Shown here piece by piece: positions 7,115 through 12,627 of a DNA stretch of 12,627 bases (the stretch's first letter is position 1; every line of letters starts with the position of its first letter). The DNA comes from Deferribacterales bacterium. GTDB lineage: Bacteria; Chrysiogenota; Deferribacteres; Deferribacterales; JAISNW01. The stretch spans positions 1-12,627 of the forward strand of contig BNUJ01000041.1 in the NCBI GenBank assembly GCA_025997275.1. Reading direction: 5' to 3'. The notes under the pieces are model-generated. The model worked only from the letters and a program-made list of their open reading frames with translations. It was not told the origin of the DNA and searched no databases. Made by a program: the position numbers and the translations under genes.

Positions 7115-8731
7115 ATGACGCGGTTTATTTTTGTGACGGGTGGGGTGGTATCATCGCTTGGCAAGGGGATGAGTGCGGCTACTGTCGGTGCGCTGTTGCG
7201 AGCGCACGGCTTCAAGGTGCGCATGCGCAAATTAGACCCATATCTTAACATTGACCCTGGCACTATGTCGCCACTACAGCACGGCGAAGTCTATGTAACA
7301 GAGGACGGCGCAGAGACCGACCTTGACCTTGGGCACTATGAACGATTCTTACACCAGTTCGCCCGCAGTGCCGACAGCACATCTGGTGGCAAAATATACA
7401 ACAACGTGCTAGTGAAAGAGCGCAGGGGCGACTATCTCGGTGCTACCGTCCAGATGATACCGAACGTGACAGATGAGATAAAGGACTTTATACGCTCAGA
7501 CTTAACCGATGAAGATTTTGTCATCTGCGAGGTGGGTGGCACGGTAGGCGACATTGAAAGTCTAGTATTTTTAGAGGCTATCCGCCAGTTTTCAAACGAC
7601 ATAAAGCGCAAAAATGCAATGTTCATACACCTGACATTGCTCCCATACATAGAAACTGCAAAGGAATTAAAGACAAAACCCACGCAACACTCAGTCCGTA
7701 ATCTGCTGGAAAAGGGGATACAGCCCGATATGCTAATCTGCCGCTCTACCGTGCGACTTGCAGAGTCTGAACGCAAGAAAATCGCCCTGTTCTGCAACGT
7801 GGAGGCGGAAAACATAATCCCCGCACTAGATGTGGATAATGTCTATAAGTTACCACTCATCTACCGCGAGGAAGGCGTTGACACACGCCTGCTGGAATAT
7901 TTCGGTATAGAATCTAAAACAGCTGATATGTCAGACTGGGAGCGGCTTGCCGAGCGCATAGACAATGTGTCAGGCGAGACTACGCTAGCGTTAGTTGTGA
8001 AATACGCTATGGACTCAGATGCTTACAAATCACTAAAAGAGGCGATTTACCATGCGGGGCTGATGAACGGCGTCAAGGTAAAAATCAAGTGGATAGATGC
8101 TGAAATGCTAGAAAATGTATCTGATGACGTAATAGCCGCACATTTTAAGGGTATCAAGGGGCTAATAGTGCCGGGGGGGTTCGGCGTGCGTGGCACTGAG
8201 GGGAAAATTAATGCCATTCGCTATGCTAGGGAGCATAAACTGCCGTATTTAGGTATCTGTCTTGGGATGCAGCTTGCTGTGATAGAGTTTGCTAGGCACG
8301 TAATGAATATTGATGATGCGGGTAGCACGGAGTTTGAGAGACCCTGCACGCCTGTAATATCGCTAATGACAGAGTGGAACAGGGACGGAGAGAAAGCTGT
8401 CAGGAGCAAAAACTCTAATATGGGTGGCACGCTGAGGCTAGGGGCTTATCCCTGTGTGTTAAAAGAGGGAACGGTTGCCCGCAGAGCCTATGGACAGCCT
8501 GAAATACGGGAACGTCACCGCCACCGCTACGAAATGAATATCGGTTATTTGCAACAGTTTGAAAAAGCGGGGCTTATAATATCGGGCAGGTCGCCAGACG
8601 GCGAACTGCCAGAGATGGTAGAGCTGGCAGGGTATCCGTTCTTTGTTGGCGTTCAGTTCCACCCAGAACTAAAATCTAACCCATTTGACGCACACCCGCT
8701 GTTTGTGGAGCTGGTAAAGAATATAAAGTAG
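7115..8731 (+). CDS. pyrG: CTP synthase (glutamine-hydrolysing)
   Basis: PyrG aminates UTP to CTP using ATP and ammonia released from glutamine. In this 538-residue protein the synthetase domain carries the P-loop GGVVSSLGKGMSAA (K17), GTMSPLQHGEVYVTEDGAE, the LDLGHYERF motif, EVGGTVGDIES and the UTP-site element TKPTQHSVRNL. The class I glutamine amidotransferase domain carries PGGFGVRG, the nucleophile C382 in GICLGMQ, and H516/E518 in QFHPELKS. Length and order match the family. The gene starts 20 nt after purH with a purine-rich leader (AGGAAGAGGG) and is the last gene of the run, followed by a probable terminator. Confidence 0.97.
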   Translation: MTRFIFVTGGVVSSLGKGMSAATVGALLRAHGFKVRMRKLDPYLNIDPGTMSPLQHGEVYVTEDGAETDLDLGHYERFLHQFARSADSTSGGKIYNNVLVKERRGDYLGATVQMIPNVTDEIKDFIRSDLTDEDFVICEVGGTVGDIESLVFLEAIRQFSNDIKRKNAMFIHLTLLPYIETAKELKTKPTQHSVRNLLEKGIQPDMLICRSTVRLAESERKKIALFCNVEAENIIPALDVDNVYKLPLIYREEGVDTRLLEYFGIESKTADMSDWERLAERIDNVSGETTLALVVKYAMDSDAYKSLKEAIYHAGLMNGVKVKIKWIDAEMLENVSDDVIAAHFKGIKGLIVPGGFGVRGTEGKINAIRYAREHKLPYLGICLGMQLAVIEFARHVMNIDDAGSTEFERPCTPVISLMTEWNRDGEKAVRSKNSNMGGTLRLGAYPCVLKEGTVARRAYGQPEIRERHRHRYEMNIGYLQQFEKAGLIISGRSPDGELPEMVELAGYPFFVGVQFHPELKSNPFDAHPLFVELVKNIK

Positions 8732-8775
8732 CAACGGCTAAATCTATGAAAATAGCCCCAATAGGTTGCGTTTTT
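8731..8775 (+). terminator. Probable intrinsic terminator after pyrG
   Basis: The outer stem GCAAC (8731-8735) pairs with GTTGC (8765-8769), and the inner stem GGCTA (8736-8740) pairs with TAGCC (8753-8757). A 7-nt bulge lies on the 3' side, the loop is 12 nt, and the hairpin is followed by CG and five T (8771-8775). It starts in the last base of the pyrG stop codon. The bulge makes it imperfect. Confidence 0.45.
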
Positions 8776-8977
8776 GAATGATATAGAATATAAGATAGTT
8801 ATTGACAGGTAAAGCTCTATATTCCAGCTCAATAGGGGCAAGTGCTCTGTAGATAGGATGAGCAATTGGGCGACTGGCAGGTATTTGATTTCATAGAGCA
8901 TATCTATGATTATTTGCCTGATACTCGCTTGCGCAGGGCAGAAAATACCTCGTTATGCGACAACATTTTTTTATCAC
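8776..8977. other. Gene-free intergenic stretch with nested inverted repeats; possible structured RNA
   Basis: I see no gene here. On the plus strand several complementary pairs nest: CAGGTAAA/TTTGCCTG (8806-8813 with 8913-8920, one G-U), GCTCTAT/ATAGAGC (8814-8820 with 8893-8899), CCAG/CTGG (8824-8827 with 8874-8877), CTCAAT/ATTGGG (8828-8833 with 8865-8870, one G-U) and TGCTC/GAGCA (8843-8847 with 8860-8864). Together they could form one long irregular hairpin over 8806-8920. An alternative fold uses AGGTATTT/AAATACCT (8879-8886 with 8943-8950) around CATAG/CTATG. I could not match it to tRNA, tmRNA, SRP RNA or a known riboswitch. Chance pairing is possible in AT-rich DNA. Confidence 0.35.
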
Positions 8978-9006
8978 TTGAGAAATTCCTCAAACAATTT
9001 TATACT
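8978..9006 (+). promoter_or_regulatory. Promoter of the nitroreductase gene, with a small dyad over the -35
   Basis: TTGAGA (8978-8983), 17 nt, then TATACT (9001-9006) makes a near-consensus housekeeping promoter. Transcription would start near 9013, a short leader before the ATG at 9029. An inverted repeat TTGAG/CTCAA (8978-8982 and 8989-8993) covers the -35 and could be an operator. Confidence 0.6.
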
Positions 9007-9028
9007 ATGATAAACAGTGAGGTGTTTT

Positions 9029-9538
9029 ATGAATGCTATTGATTGCATTATGACGCGTAGGAGCATTAGACAGTATAAGGCAGGGGCTATCCCAGACGAG
9101 GATATTAAAAAAATATTACAGGCAGCGGGCAACGCTCCATCAGCGGCTAACCAGCAACCGTGGCACTTTGTTGTCATAACTGATAGAGACACCCTTGTTA
9201 AACTCTCTGAGATATTGAAGTTTGGCAAGATGTTGCCGCAAGCCGCATGTGCTGTGGTTATCTGCACATCTGGAGCTGAACTTACTTATAAGGAGCTTGC
9301 CATAGATGACTGTTCGGCGGCAACGCAGAACATATTGCTTGCAGCACATGCACTAGGCTACGGTGGCGTATGGCTAGGGGTGCACCACAAGGCAGAGTTT
9401 GAAAGCGCAGTAAAGAAGCTTCTAGCTGTTCCAGATGGCGGGCGGGTCTATGCTGCTGTATCGCTAGGAATCCCAAACGAAGAGAAAAAATCAGAGGCAA
9501 ACTTAAAAGAAACTATGGTGCATAAAAACAAGTGGTAG
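9029..9538 (+). CDS. Nitroreductase-family flavoprotein (FMN, NAD(P)H)
   Basis: This 169-residue protein belongs to the FMN-dependent nitroreductase superfamily. It shows the FMN-phosphate motif RRSIRQY near the N-terminus, NAPSAANQQPWHFVV, the late ATQNILLAAHALGYGGVWLG loop and the typical C-terminal tail VHKNKW. Members act as dimers and reduce nitroaromatics, quinones or flavins, and the natural substrate cannot be told from sequence. I place the start at the ATG 9029, with TGAGG six bases upstream. A GTG at 9017 is in frame but lies within that ribosome site. It is a single-gene unit with its own promoter. The stop codon overlaps the extended -10 proposed for the downstream methyltransferase gene. 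Confidence 0.9.
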   Translation: MNAIDCIMTRRSIRQYKAGAIPDEDIKKILQAAGNAPSAANQQPWHFVVITDRDTLVKLSEILKFGKMLPQAACAVVICTSGAELTYKELAIDDCSAATQNILLAAHALGYGGVWLGVHHKAEFESAVKKLLAVPDGGRVYAAVSLGIPNEEKKSEANLKETMVHKNKW

Positions 9539-9541
9539 AAT
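9533..9541 (+). promoter_or_regulatory. Possible methyltransferase-gene promoter (extended -10)
   Basis: TGGTAGAAT at 9533-9541 fits an extended -10 and overlaps the nitroreductase stop codon. No -35 is evident. The start point would be near 9548, giving a leader of about 13 nt with no clear ribosome site. Confidence 0.3.
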
Positions 9542-9560
9542 ATATGGCATATTGTCTAGT

Positions 9561-10352
9561 ATGAACATGGAGTTTAACACAATATACAATATAAACTGCG
9601 TGTCATTGATGAAGTCAATGGACGATTGCGTCGTTGATTTAACCGTGACCTCGCCCCCGTATGACGAACTACGAAACTATAACGGCTACGTCTTTAACTG
9701 CGAGGAAATTGTCAGCCAGCTTTATAGAATTACTAAAAAGGGCGGTGTTGTTGTCTGGGTAGTGGGGGATAAAATCAACAAAGGCAATAGAACATTGACC
9801 AGTTTCAAACAGGCGTTGCTATTCCAGCAGACGGGATTTAACGTTCACGATGTTATGATATATAAAAAGAAAAATACCCCGTTTATGCGCTCCAACGCAT
9901 ATACGAGTTGCTACGAGTTTATGTTTATTCTCAGTAAGGGAACGCCCAAAACCTTTAACCCTATAATGGAAAAGACAGCTCGGCACGGGCTTGAAATGCT
10001 GGTGCATAACAAAGGGGCTGATGGCATCAACAAGAAAGTGTTGGCTGAATTAAAGCCCGAAAAGGTAAAGAACAACGTGTGGGAATATGCCGTAGGACTA
10101 AATGGCTCTACTAACGATAAGGATGCCTTTAAGCACCCTGCAATATTCCCTGAGAAATTAGCAGAAGACCATATATTAACGTGGACTAATCCAAATGATT
10201 TAGTCTTTGACCCAATGTGCGGTAGCGGAACGACCTGCAAAATGGCGAAGAAAAATGCAAGGCTTTATCTAGGTTGTGATATATCGGAGGACTACGTCAA
10301 CATAGCCAACACACGGGTGAACAGGTGTCAGAAAGAAATTATTTACTTTTAA
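9561..10352 (+). CDS. Type II DNA methyltransferase, beta class, probably N4-cytosine
   Basis: This 263-residue protein is the modification enzyme of a restriction-modification system. The catalytic motif IV TSPPY is at residues 30-34. Motif I (FDPMCGSGTT, about 216-225), which binds S-adenosylmethionine, follows near the C-terminus with motif II-like LGCDISEDYV after it. Motif IV before motif I, with the target-recognition part between (about 85-190), defines the beta class. SPPY is most often seen in N4-cytosine enzymes, while N6-adenine enzymes usually have D/N-PPY, so m4C is the likelier product. The ATG at 9561 is preferred. A TTG at 9552 and an ATG at 9567 are alternatives, and none has a clear ribosome site. 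Its 3' end overlaps the restriction gene tail to tail by 14 nt. Base composition is AT-richer than the flanking core genes, suggesting transfer. Confidence 0.9.
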   Translation: MNMEFNTIYNINCVSLMKSMDDCVVDLTVTSPPYDELRNYNGYVFNCEEIVSQLYRITKKGGVVVWVVGDKINKGNRTLTSFKQALLFQQTGFNVHDVMIYKKKNTPFMRSNAYTSCYEFMFILSKGTPKTFNPIMEKTARHGLEMLVHNKGADGINKKVLAELKPEKVKNNVWEYAVGLNGSTNDKDAFKHPAIFPEKLAEDHILTWTNPNDLVFDPMCGSGTTCKMAKKNARLYLGCDISEDYVNIANTRVNRCQKEIIYF

Positions 10353-10923
10353 TGTATTCTATAGCACTTTTAAGCAGTGCTATATCGTCCTTAAATCTGC
10401 CTAACCCAGTGTTGCAGCTGTCGCATATCCAAGCCCTTGCCTTTCCTGTTTCGTGATTATGGTCTAAAACTACCTTGCTGGTTAGCCCGGGTATGGTTAC
10501 CTTTTTACAAATAGGGCATTGAAAAGCTTCCAAGTGTGGTTTTTTAGTTCCCCACACTTTTTTGTCTTCCGTTCTTAACGGCGCACCATCAATAACCTTG
10601 CGACAATCCCTACACGATGGACGCATTATGGCTCTATTATCTTTCTGGTTTTGATTTTTCTGAAAATTTTCAATACCAAGCAACTTGTGGCAAACATTAC
10701 AAACTTTTTTATCGTGTAAATCGCCAGTTTGAACAGGATTAAAAAAACCTATATCGTTTTTAGAAACCTTTGCTTGTTTGTTGACAGCCATAAAATGCAC
10801 TAGCACATAATCCTTGCTATGTTCTTTCACAATACCTATAAGATTTTTTGGCAAAATCACATCATCCGCTTGTATATCACGTTTAGCAAATACAAACTTT
10901 TCGTTTTGAGTTGTTTCAGTCAT
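10339..10923 (-). CDS. Type II restriction endonuclease, Hpy99I-like beta-beta-alpha-Me (HNH/Endo VII-like) fold
   Basis: This 194-residue nuclease should cut unmethylated target sites. Residues 1-62 form a strand-rich segment (FVFAKRDI, LIGIVKEH, YVLVHFMAV). Two Cys4 repeats follow: C75/C78 with C104/C107, and C136/C139 with C167/C170. The second holds the catalytic VVLDHNHETG and CNTGLGRF, giving metal ligands D154 and N171 and general base H155. As I recall, Hpy99I has the same plan: a beta-barrel plus two beta4-alpha2 repeats each binding zinc through four Cys, with Asp148, His149 and Asn165. The Asp-to-Asn spacing of 17 is identical. Phage T4 endonuclease VII shares the motif. The start ATG overlaps the controller-gene stop (ATGA), so translation is probably coupled. 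The target sequence is unknown; CGWCG, the Hpy99I site, is only a hypothesis. Confidence 0.85.
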   Translation of the reverse strand: MTETTQNEKFVFAKRDIQADDVILPKNLIGIVKEHSKDYVLVHFMAVNKQAKVSKNDIGFFNPVQTGDLHDKKVCNVCHKLLGIENFQKNQNQKDNRAIMRPSCRDCRKVIDGAPLRTEDKKVWGTKKPHLEAFQCPICKKVTIPGLTSKVVLDHNHETGKARAWICDSCNTGLGRFKDDIALLKSAIEYIKSK

Positions 10924-11144
10924 TTGAGCAACCCTGCAATATCAATATTTAGGGCGTTTGCTATTTTTAGCAAGCTAGACACAGTTATATTTCGCTCTGC
11001 TCGCTCAATCATACCTATATATGTCCTATGGACACCTGCCAATTCAGATAACCTTTCTTGAGATACACCCTTATATAACCTTTCACGTTTGATATTGTTG
11101 CCAACGGTAATATTGATGTCAGTCTTGCCTTTCATAAAACTCAT
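10920..11144 (-). CDS. XRE-family controller (C) protein of the restriction-modification system
   Basis: This 74-residue protein is a single helix-turn-helix domain: NNIKRERLYKGVSQERLSELA, then the recognition region GVHRTYIGMIERAERN and the dimer part VSSLLKIANALNID. Size and motif match C proteins such as those of PvuII, AhdI and Esp1396I, dimers that bind C-boxes, first boosting and then limiting C and R transcription so that methylation comes first. It directly precedes the restriction gene with a 4-nt ATGA overlap, the classic C-R operon. Start ATG 11144, or possibly 11135. No ribosome site is visible, and with the promoter just upstream the mRNA leader would be only about 9 nt. It is the only gene here ending in TGA. 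Confidence 0.88.
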   Translation of the reverse strand: MSFMKGKTDINITVGNNIKRERLYKGVSQERLSELAGVHRTYIGMIERAERNITVSSLLKIANALNIDIAGLLK

Positions 11145-11159
11145 TATTCTATATGAAAA

Positions 11160-11188
11160 ATTATAAATCTACATACTATAGTTAGCAA
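11160..11188 (-). promoter_or_regulatory. Controller/restriction operon promoter with C-box-like operator
   Basis: On the minus strand, TTGCTA (11188-11183), 17 nt and a perfect TATAAT (11165-11160) form a strong promoter 15 nt before the controller ATG. The spacer contains ACTATAGTATGTAG (minus strand), whose ACTATAGT at 11175-11182 is a perfect palindrome. It resembles the C-box core I remember for PvuII/Esp1396I-type systems (ACT-TATAGTC-CGTG). Position and neighbour make autoregulation by the controller likely. Confidence 0.65.
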
Positions 11189-11195
11189 AATTAGA

Positions 11196-12086
11196 TTAAA
11201 TCTCCCCTGCTTGCTCTGCTTTATGGAACTTCCTTGCGCTGCTGAAGCCTGATATTGCTGATATGGCAAATGCTAGTGCTATAAATATCTCTACGTAGCG
11301 GATATTGACAGCAACATTTAGCCCTAGTGCATCGCTGACATTGCTTAGTATCACCCAGTTGGCAATCTTATAGCACACAAGCGACAAAGCCGCACTGACA
11401 GTGCCTAACGTTGCTGCAGTCACTACAAAGGGTGAAACGATGAACGCCCGCGTGCCCCCGACTATACTATAAATGCGAATTGTCCGCCTATACCTATACA
11501 ACGCCACGCTGATAGTGTGGTGAACTATTACAGTCGCTGATATGGCAAATATAGCCGCAATGACGACCATTAGAACACTGATGGCGAGCCTAGCGGTTTC
11601 TAGTTTGCGTGCCCACTCCCCGCCATAAGATACACTTTCAACACCCGTAATATTAGCAAGTTCAGCTGATAGTTTCTCCAATGCCTCTACATCTAGCTTG
11701 CTGTCTTTTAGTTTCAACAAAAAGAAAGTAGGGAACATCTCCTCTGGTAGCTCGTCTGCCCCGTTCACCCCAGCGGCGTTCGCTAGAACAAGCTGCTTAG
11801 ACTCTTTGCTGTCATAGTAGTCAATAGCAATAGCAATTTTCTTCTCTTCCAGCATAATTCTTGCGCCATCAATCAGCGAGCTATCCGTCCCGTCCATATA
11901 TACTCGGATATTATCGCTTCTAGTCGCCACCTCTGTGAAAGCCGCCACCCCAAAACCCAGCGCAAACAATATATGAAGTGCAACAAATAGAGCTGTCAAT
12001 GCTAATACAGCTAAAACATCAGTCCTCACGTAGTGGACGAATAGGCGCAACCCGCGTAGCGTAGAGAATATAAATTTAGTAACCAT
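11196..12086 (-). CDS. ftsX: Cell division protein FtsX (permease-like subunit)
   Basis: FtsX is the membrane partner of FtsE. The complex sits at the division septum and activates peptidoglycan hydrolases from inside the cell. The 296-residue protein has a first membrane helix at about 22-50, an extracytoplasmic domain (about 55-165) with the family pattern RVYMDGTDSSLIDGARIM, the LPEEMFPTFFLLKLKD stretch and a VESVSYGGEWARKL segment. Three more helices follow at about 167-190, 215-242 and 262-283. The cytoplasmic loop YRYRRTIRIYSIVGGTRAFI is the typical FtsX element before the third helix. Its ATG shares a base with the ftsE stop (TAATG), so the two are translationally coupled. The restriction-modification cassette begins right after its stop, with no clear terminator between. 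Confidence 0.93.
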   Translation of the reverse strand: MVTKFIFSTLRGLRLFVHYVRTDVLAVLALTALFVALHILFALGFGVAAFTEVATRSDNIRVYMDGTDSSLIDGARIMLEEKKIAIAIDYYDSKESKQLVLANAAGVNGADELPEEMFPTFFLLKLKDSKLDVEALEKLSAELANITGVESVSYGGEWARKLETARLAISVLMVVIAAIFAISATVIVHHTISVALYRYRRTIRIYSIVGGTRAFIVSPFVVTAATLGTVSAALSLVCYKIANWVILSNVSDALGLNVAVNIRYVEIFIALAFAISAISGFSSARKFHKAEQAGEI

Positions 12087-12627
12087 TATGGCTTATCCTC
12101 CACTATGCGCCCTCTATCTAACGTAATCTGTCTATCGGGGTATTCCTCTACCATTAGTTTGTCGTGGGTTGCCATTATGACGGTAGCCCCATTTGCCCTA
12201 GCCTGCCAGAGCATACCCATTATATTACGGGCATTTTCAGCGTCTAGGTTGCCAGTCGGCTCGTCTGCTACGATAATCTTCGGTTCGTTGACAAGTGCCC
12301 TAGCTATTGCGACCCGCTGTTTCTCTCCGCCTGATAAGCTACCCGCAAGGGCATCTCGCAGTTCAAATATATCAAGCTGTTTTAAGATAGGCCAAATTCG
12401 TTCTCTTGCGCCGCTTTTCTTGAAGAAATAAATATCAAGTGCGAGGCGCACATTGTTAAAGACGCTCATATCGTCTATCAGGTTGAAATCTTGAAAGATG
12501 ACGCCCACTTGTCTGCGCAGATGCGGTATTTTATCTTGAGGCAGGAATGTTATATCATCGCTGTTAATCTTCACGATTCCGCTTGATGGCATAATATCAG
12601 CATACAGCAGGCGTAGCAGGGTTGACT
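12086..12627 (-). CDS. ftsE: Cell division ATP-binding protein FtsE (N-terminus outside the window)
   Basis: FtsE is the cytoplasmic ABC ATPase that drives FtsX. About 179 residues are visible. The reading begins at S-T-L-L-R-L-L-Y, immediately after where the Walker A glycine-lysine would be, so roughly 45 residues including Walker A lie beyond the right edge. Visible motifs are the Q-loop VIFQDFNL, the ABC signature LSGGEKQRVAIARAL, Walker B KIIVADEPTGNLD and the H-loop MATHDKLM, followed by LDRGRIVED. DEPTGNLD and the linked ftsX distinguish it from other small ABC ATPases such as LolD. It is not a start at the ATG 12592: the codons upstream of it are clearly still FtsE. Confidence 0.95.
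   Translation of the reverse strand, partial: STLLRLLYADIMPSSGIVKINSDDITFLPQDKIPHLRRQVGVIFQDFNLIDDMSVFNNVRLALDIYFFKKSGARERIWPILKQLDIFELRDALAGSLSGGEKQRVAIARALVNEPKIIVADEPTGNLDAENARNIMGMLWQARANGATVIMATHDKLMVEEYPDRQITLDRGRIVEDKP

Larger units (their letters stand above)
9533..11190. other. Type II restriction-modification cassette (M convergent with C-R)
   Basis: The methyltransferase gene on the plus strand meets the C-R operon on the minus strand. The unit fits tightly between the nitroreductase stop and the ftsX stop. It is visibly AT-richer than its neighbours and carries its own promoters, as expected for a horizontally acquired module. I found no integrase, transposase, direct repeat or tRNA at its edges, so the route of entry is unknown. 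Confidence 0.8.

Noticed and set aside
8653..8901. 82-codon open frame on the minus strand across the pyrG end and the spacer
   Set aside because: It overlaps the conserved 3' end of pyrG in antisense, has a low-complexity composition, no ribosome site and no recognisable motif.
8880..8950. tRNA-like shape: GGTATTT/AAATACC ends about 70 nt apart around a 5-bp, 7-nt-loop arm with CAT in the anticodon position
   Set aside because: Position 33 would be G rather than T, there is no room for a D-arm, and no T-arm with a TTC-type loop precedes the 3' strand. Chance or another structured RNA is likelier.
1..12627. CRISPR array, transposase, integrase or prophage genes
   Set aside because: No regularly spaced repeats and no recognisable recombinase or phage structural motifs were found on either strand.

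Overview
The window is 12.6 kb of compactly coded bacterial DNA, with mostly housekeeping genes and one accessory cassette. All core genes read through with the standard code. A lipobox protein suggests a cell with lipid-anchored proteins, probably didermic. Core genes look mid-GC (roughly mid-40s % by eye) and the cassette is visibly AT-richer. Gene order and family content do not let me name the organism. An uncultured lineage such as Elusimicrobiota is a guess I would not defend.

Layout. (1) Minus strand, 1-3118: galU, a small heat-shock protein (hsp20) and lon lie head to tail with gaps of 11 and 7 nt and look like one operon. Lon keeps its N-terminal and AAA+ parts, but the sequence departs from Lon near base 80, before the protease domain. 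The first 83 bases are instead an inverted 95%-identical copy of part of the ACT-domain coding sequence of serA in this same window (4730-4812). (2) 3119-3318: a divergent intergenic region with a palindrome-overlapped galU promoter and an extended -10 promoter for serA. (3) Plus strand, 3319-8731: serA, a lipoprotein gene, purH and pyrG, with gaps of 5, 9 and 20 nt, ending in a probable terminator. They supply serine (hence one-carbon units), IMP and CTP. (4) 8732-9028: about 300 nt without a gene, rich in nested inverted repeats, ending in a good promoter for a nitroreductase gene. (5) 9533-11190: a type II restriction-modification cassette. A beta-class methyltransferase faces, tail to tail with a 14-nt overlap, an operon of a controller (C) protein and a restriction enzyme. 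(6) Minus strand, 11196-12627: ftsX and the truncated ftsE, the cell-division ABC transporter pair.

The most distinctive items are the restriction enzyme and the left edge. The enzyme has the layout of Hpy99I: an N-terminal barrel-like part, two Cys4 repeats, and a catalytic Asp-His...Asn in the second repeat with the same spacing. Its operon has a promoter whose spacer resembles a C-box operator. The lon/serA inverted chimera at the left edge is either a real rearrangement or, more likely, an amplification or assembly artefact, and it must be resolved before Lon is called protease-less.
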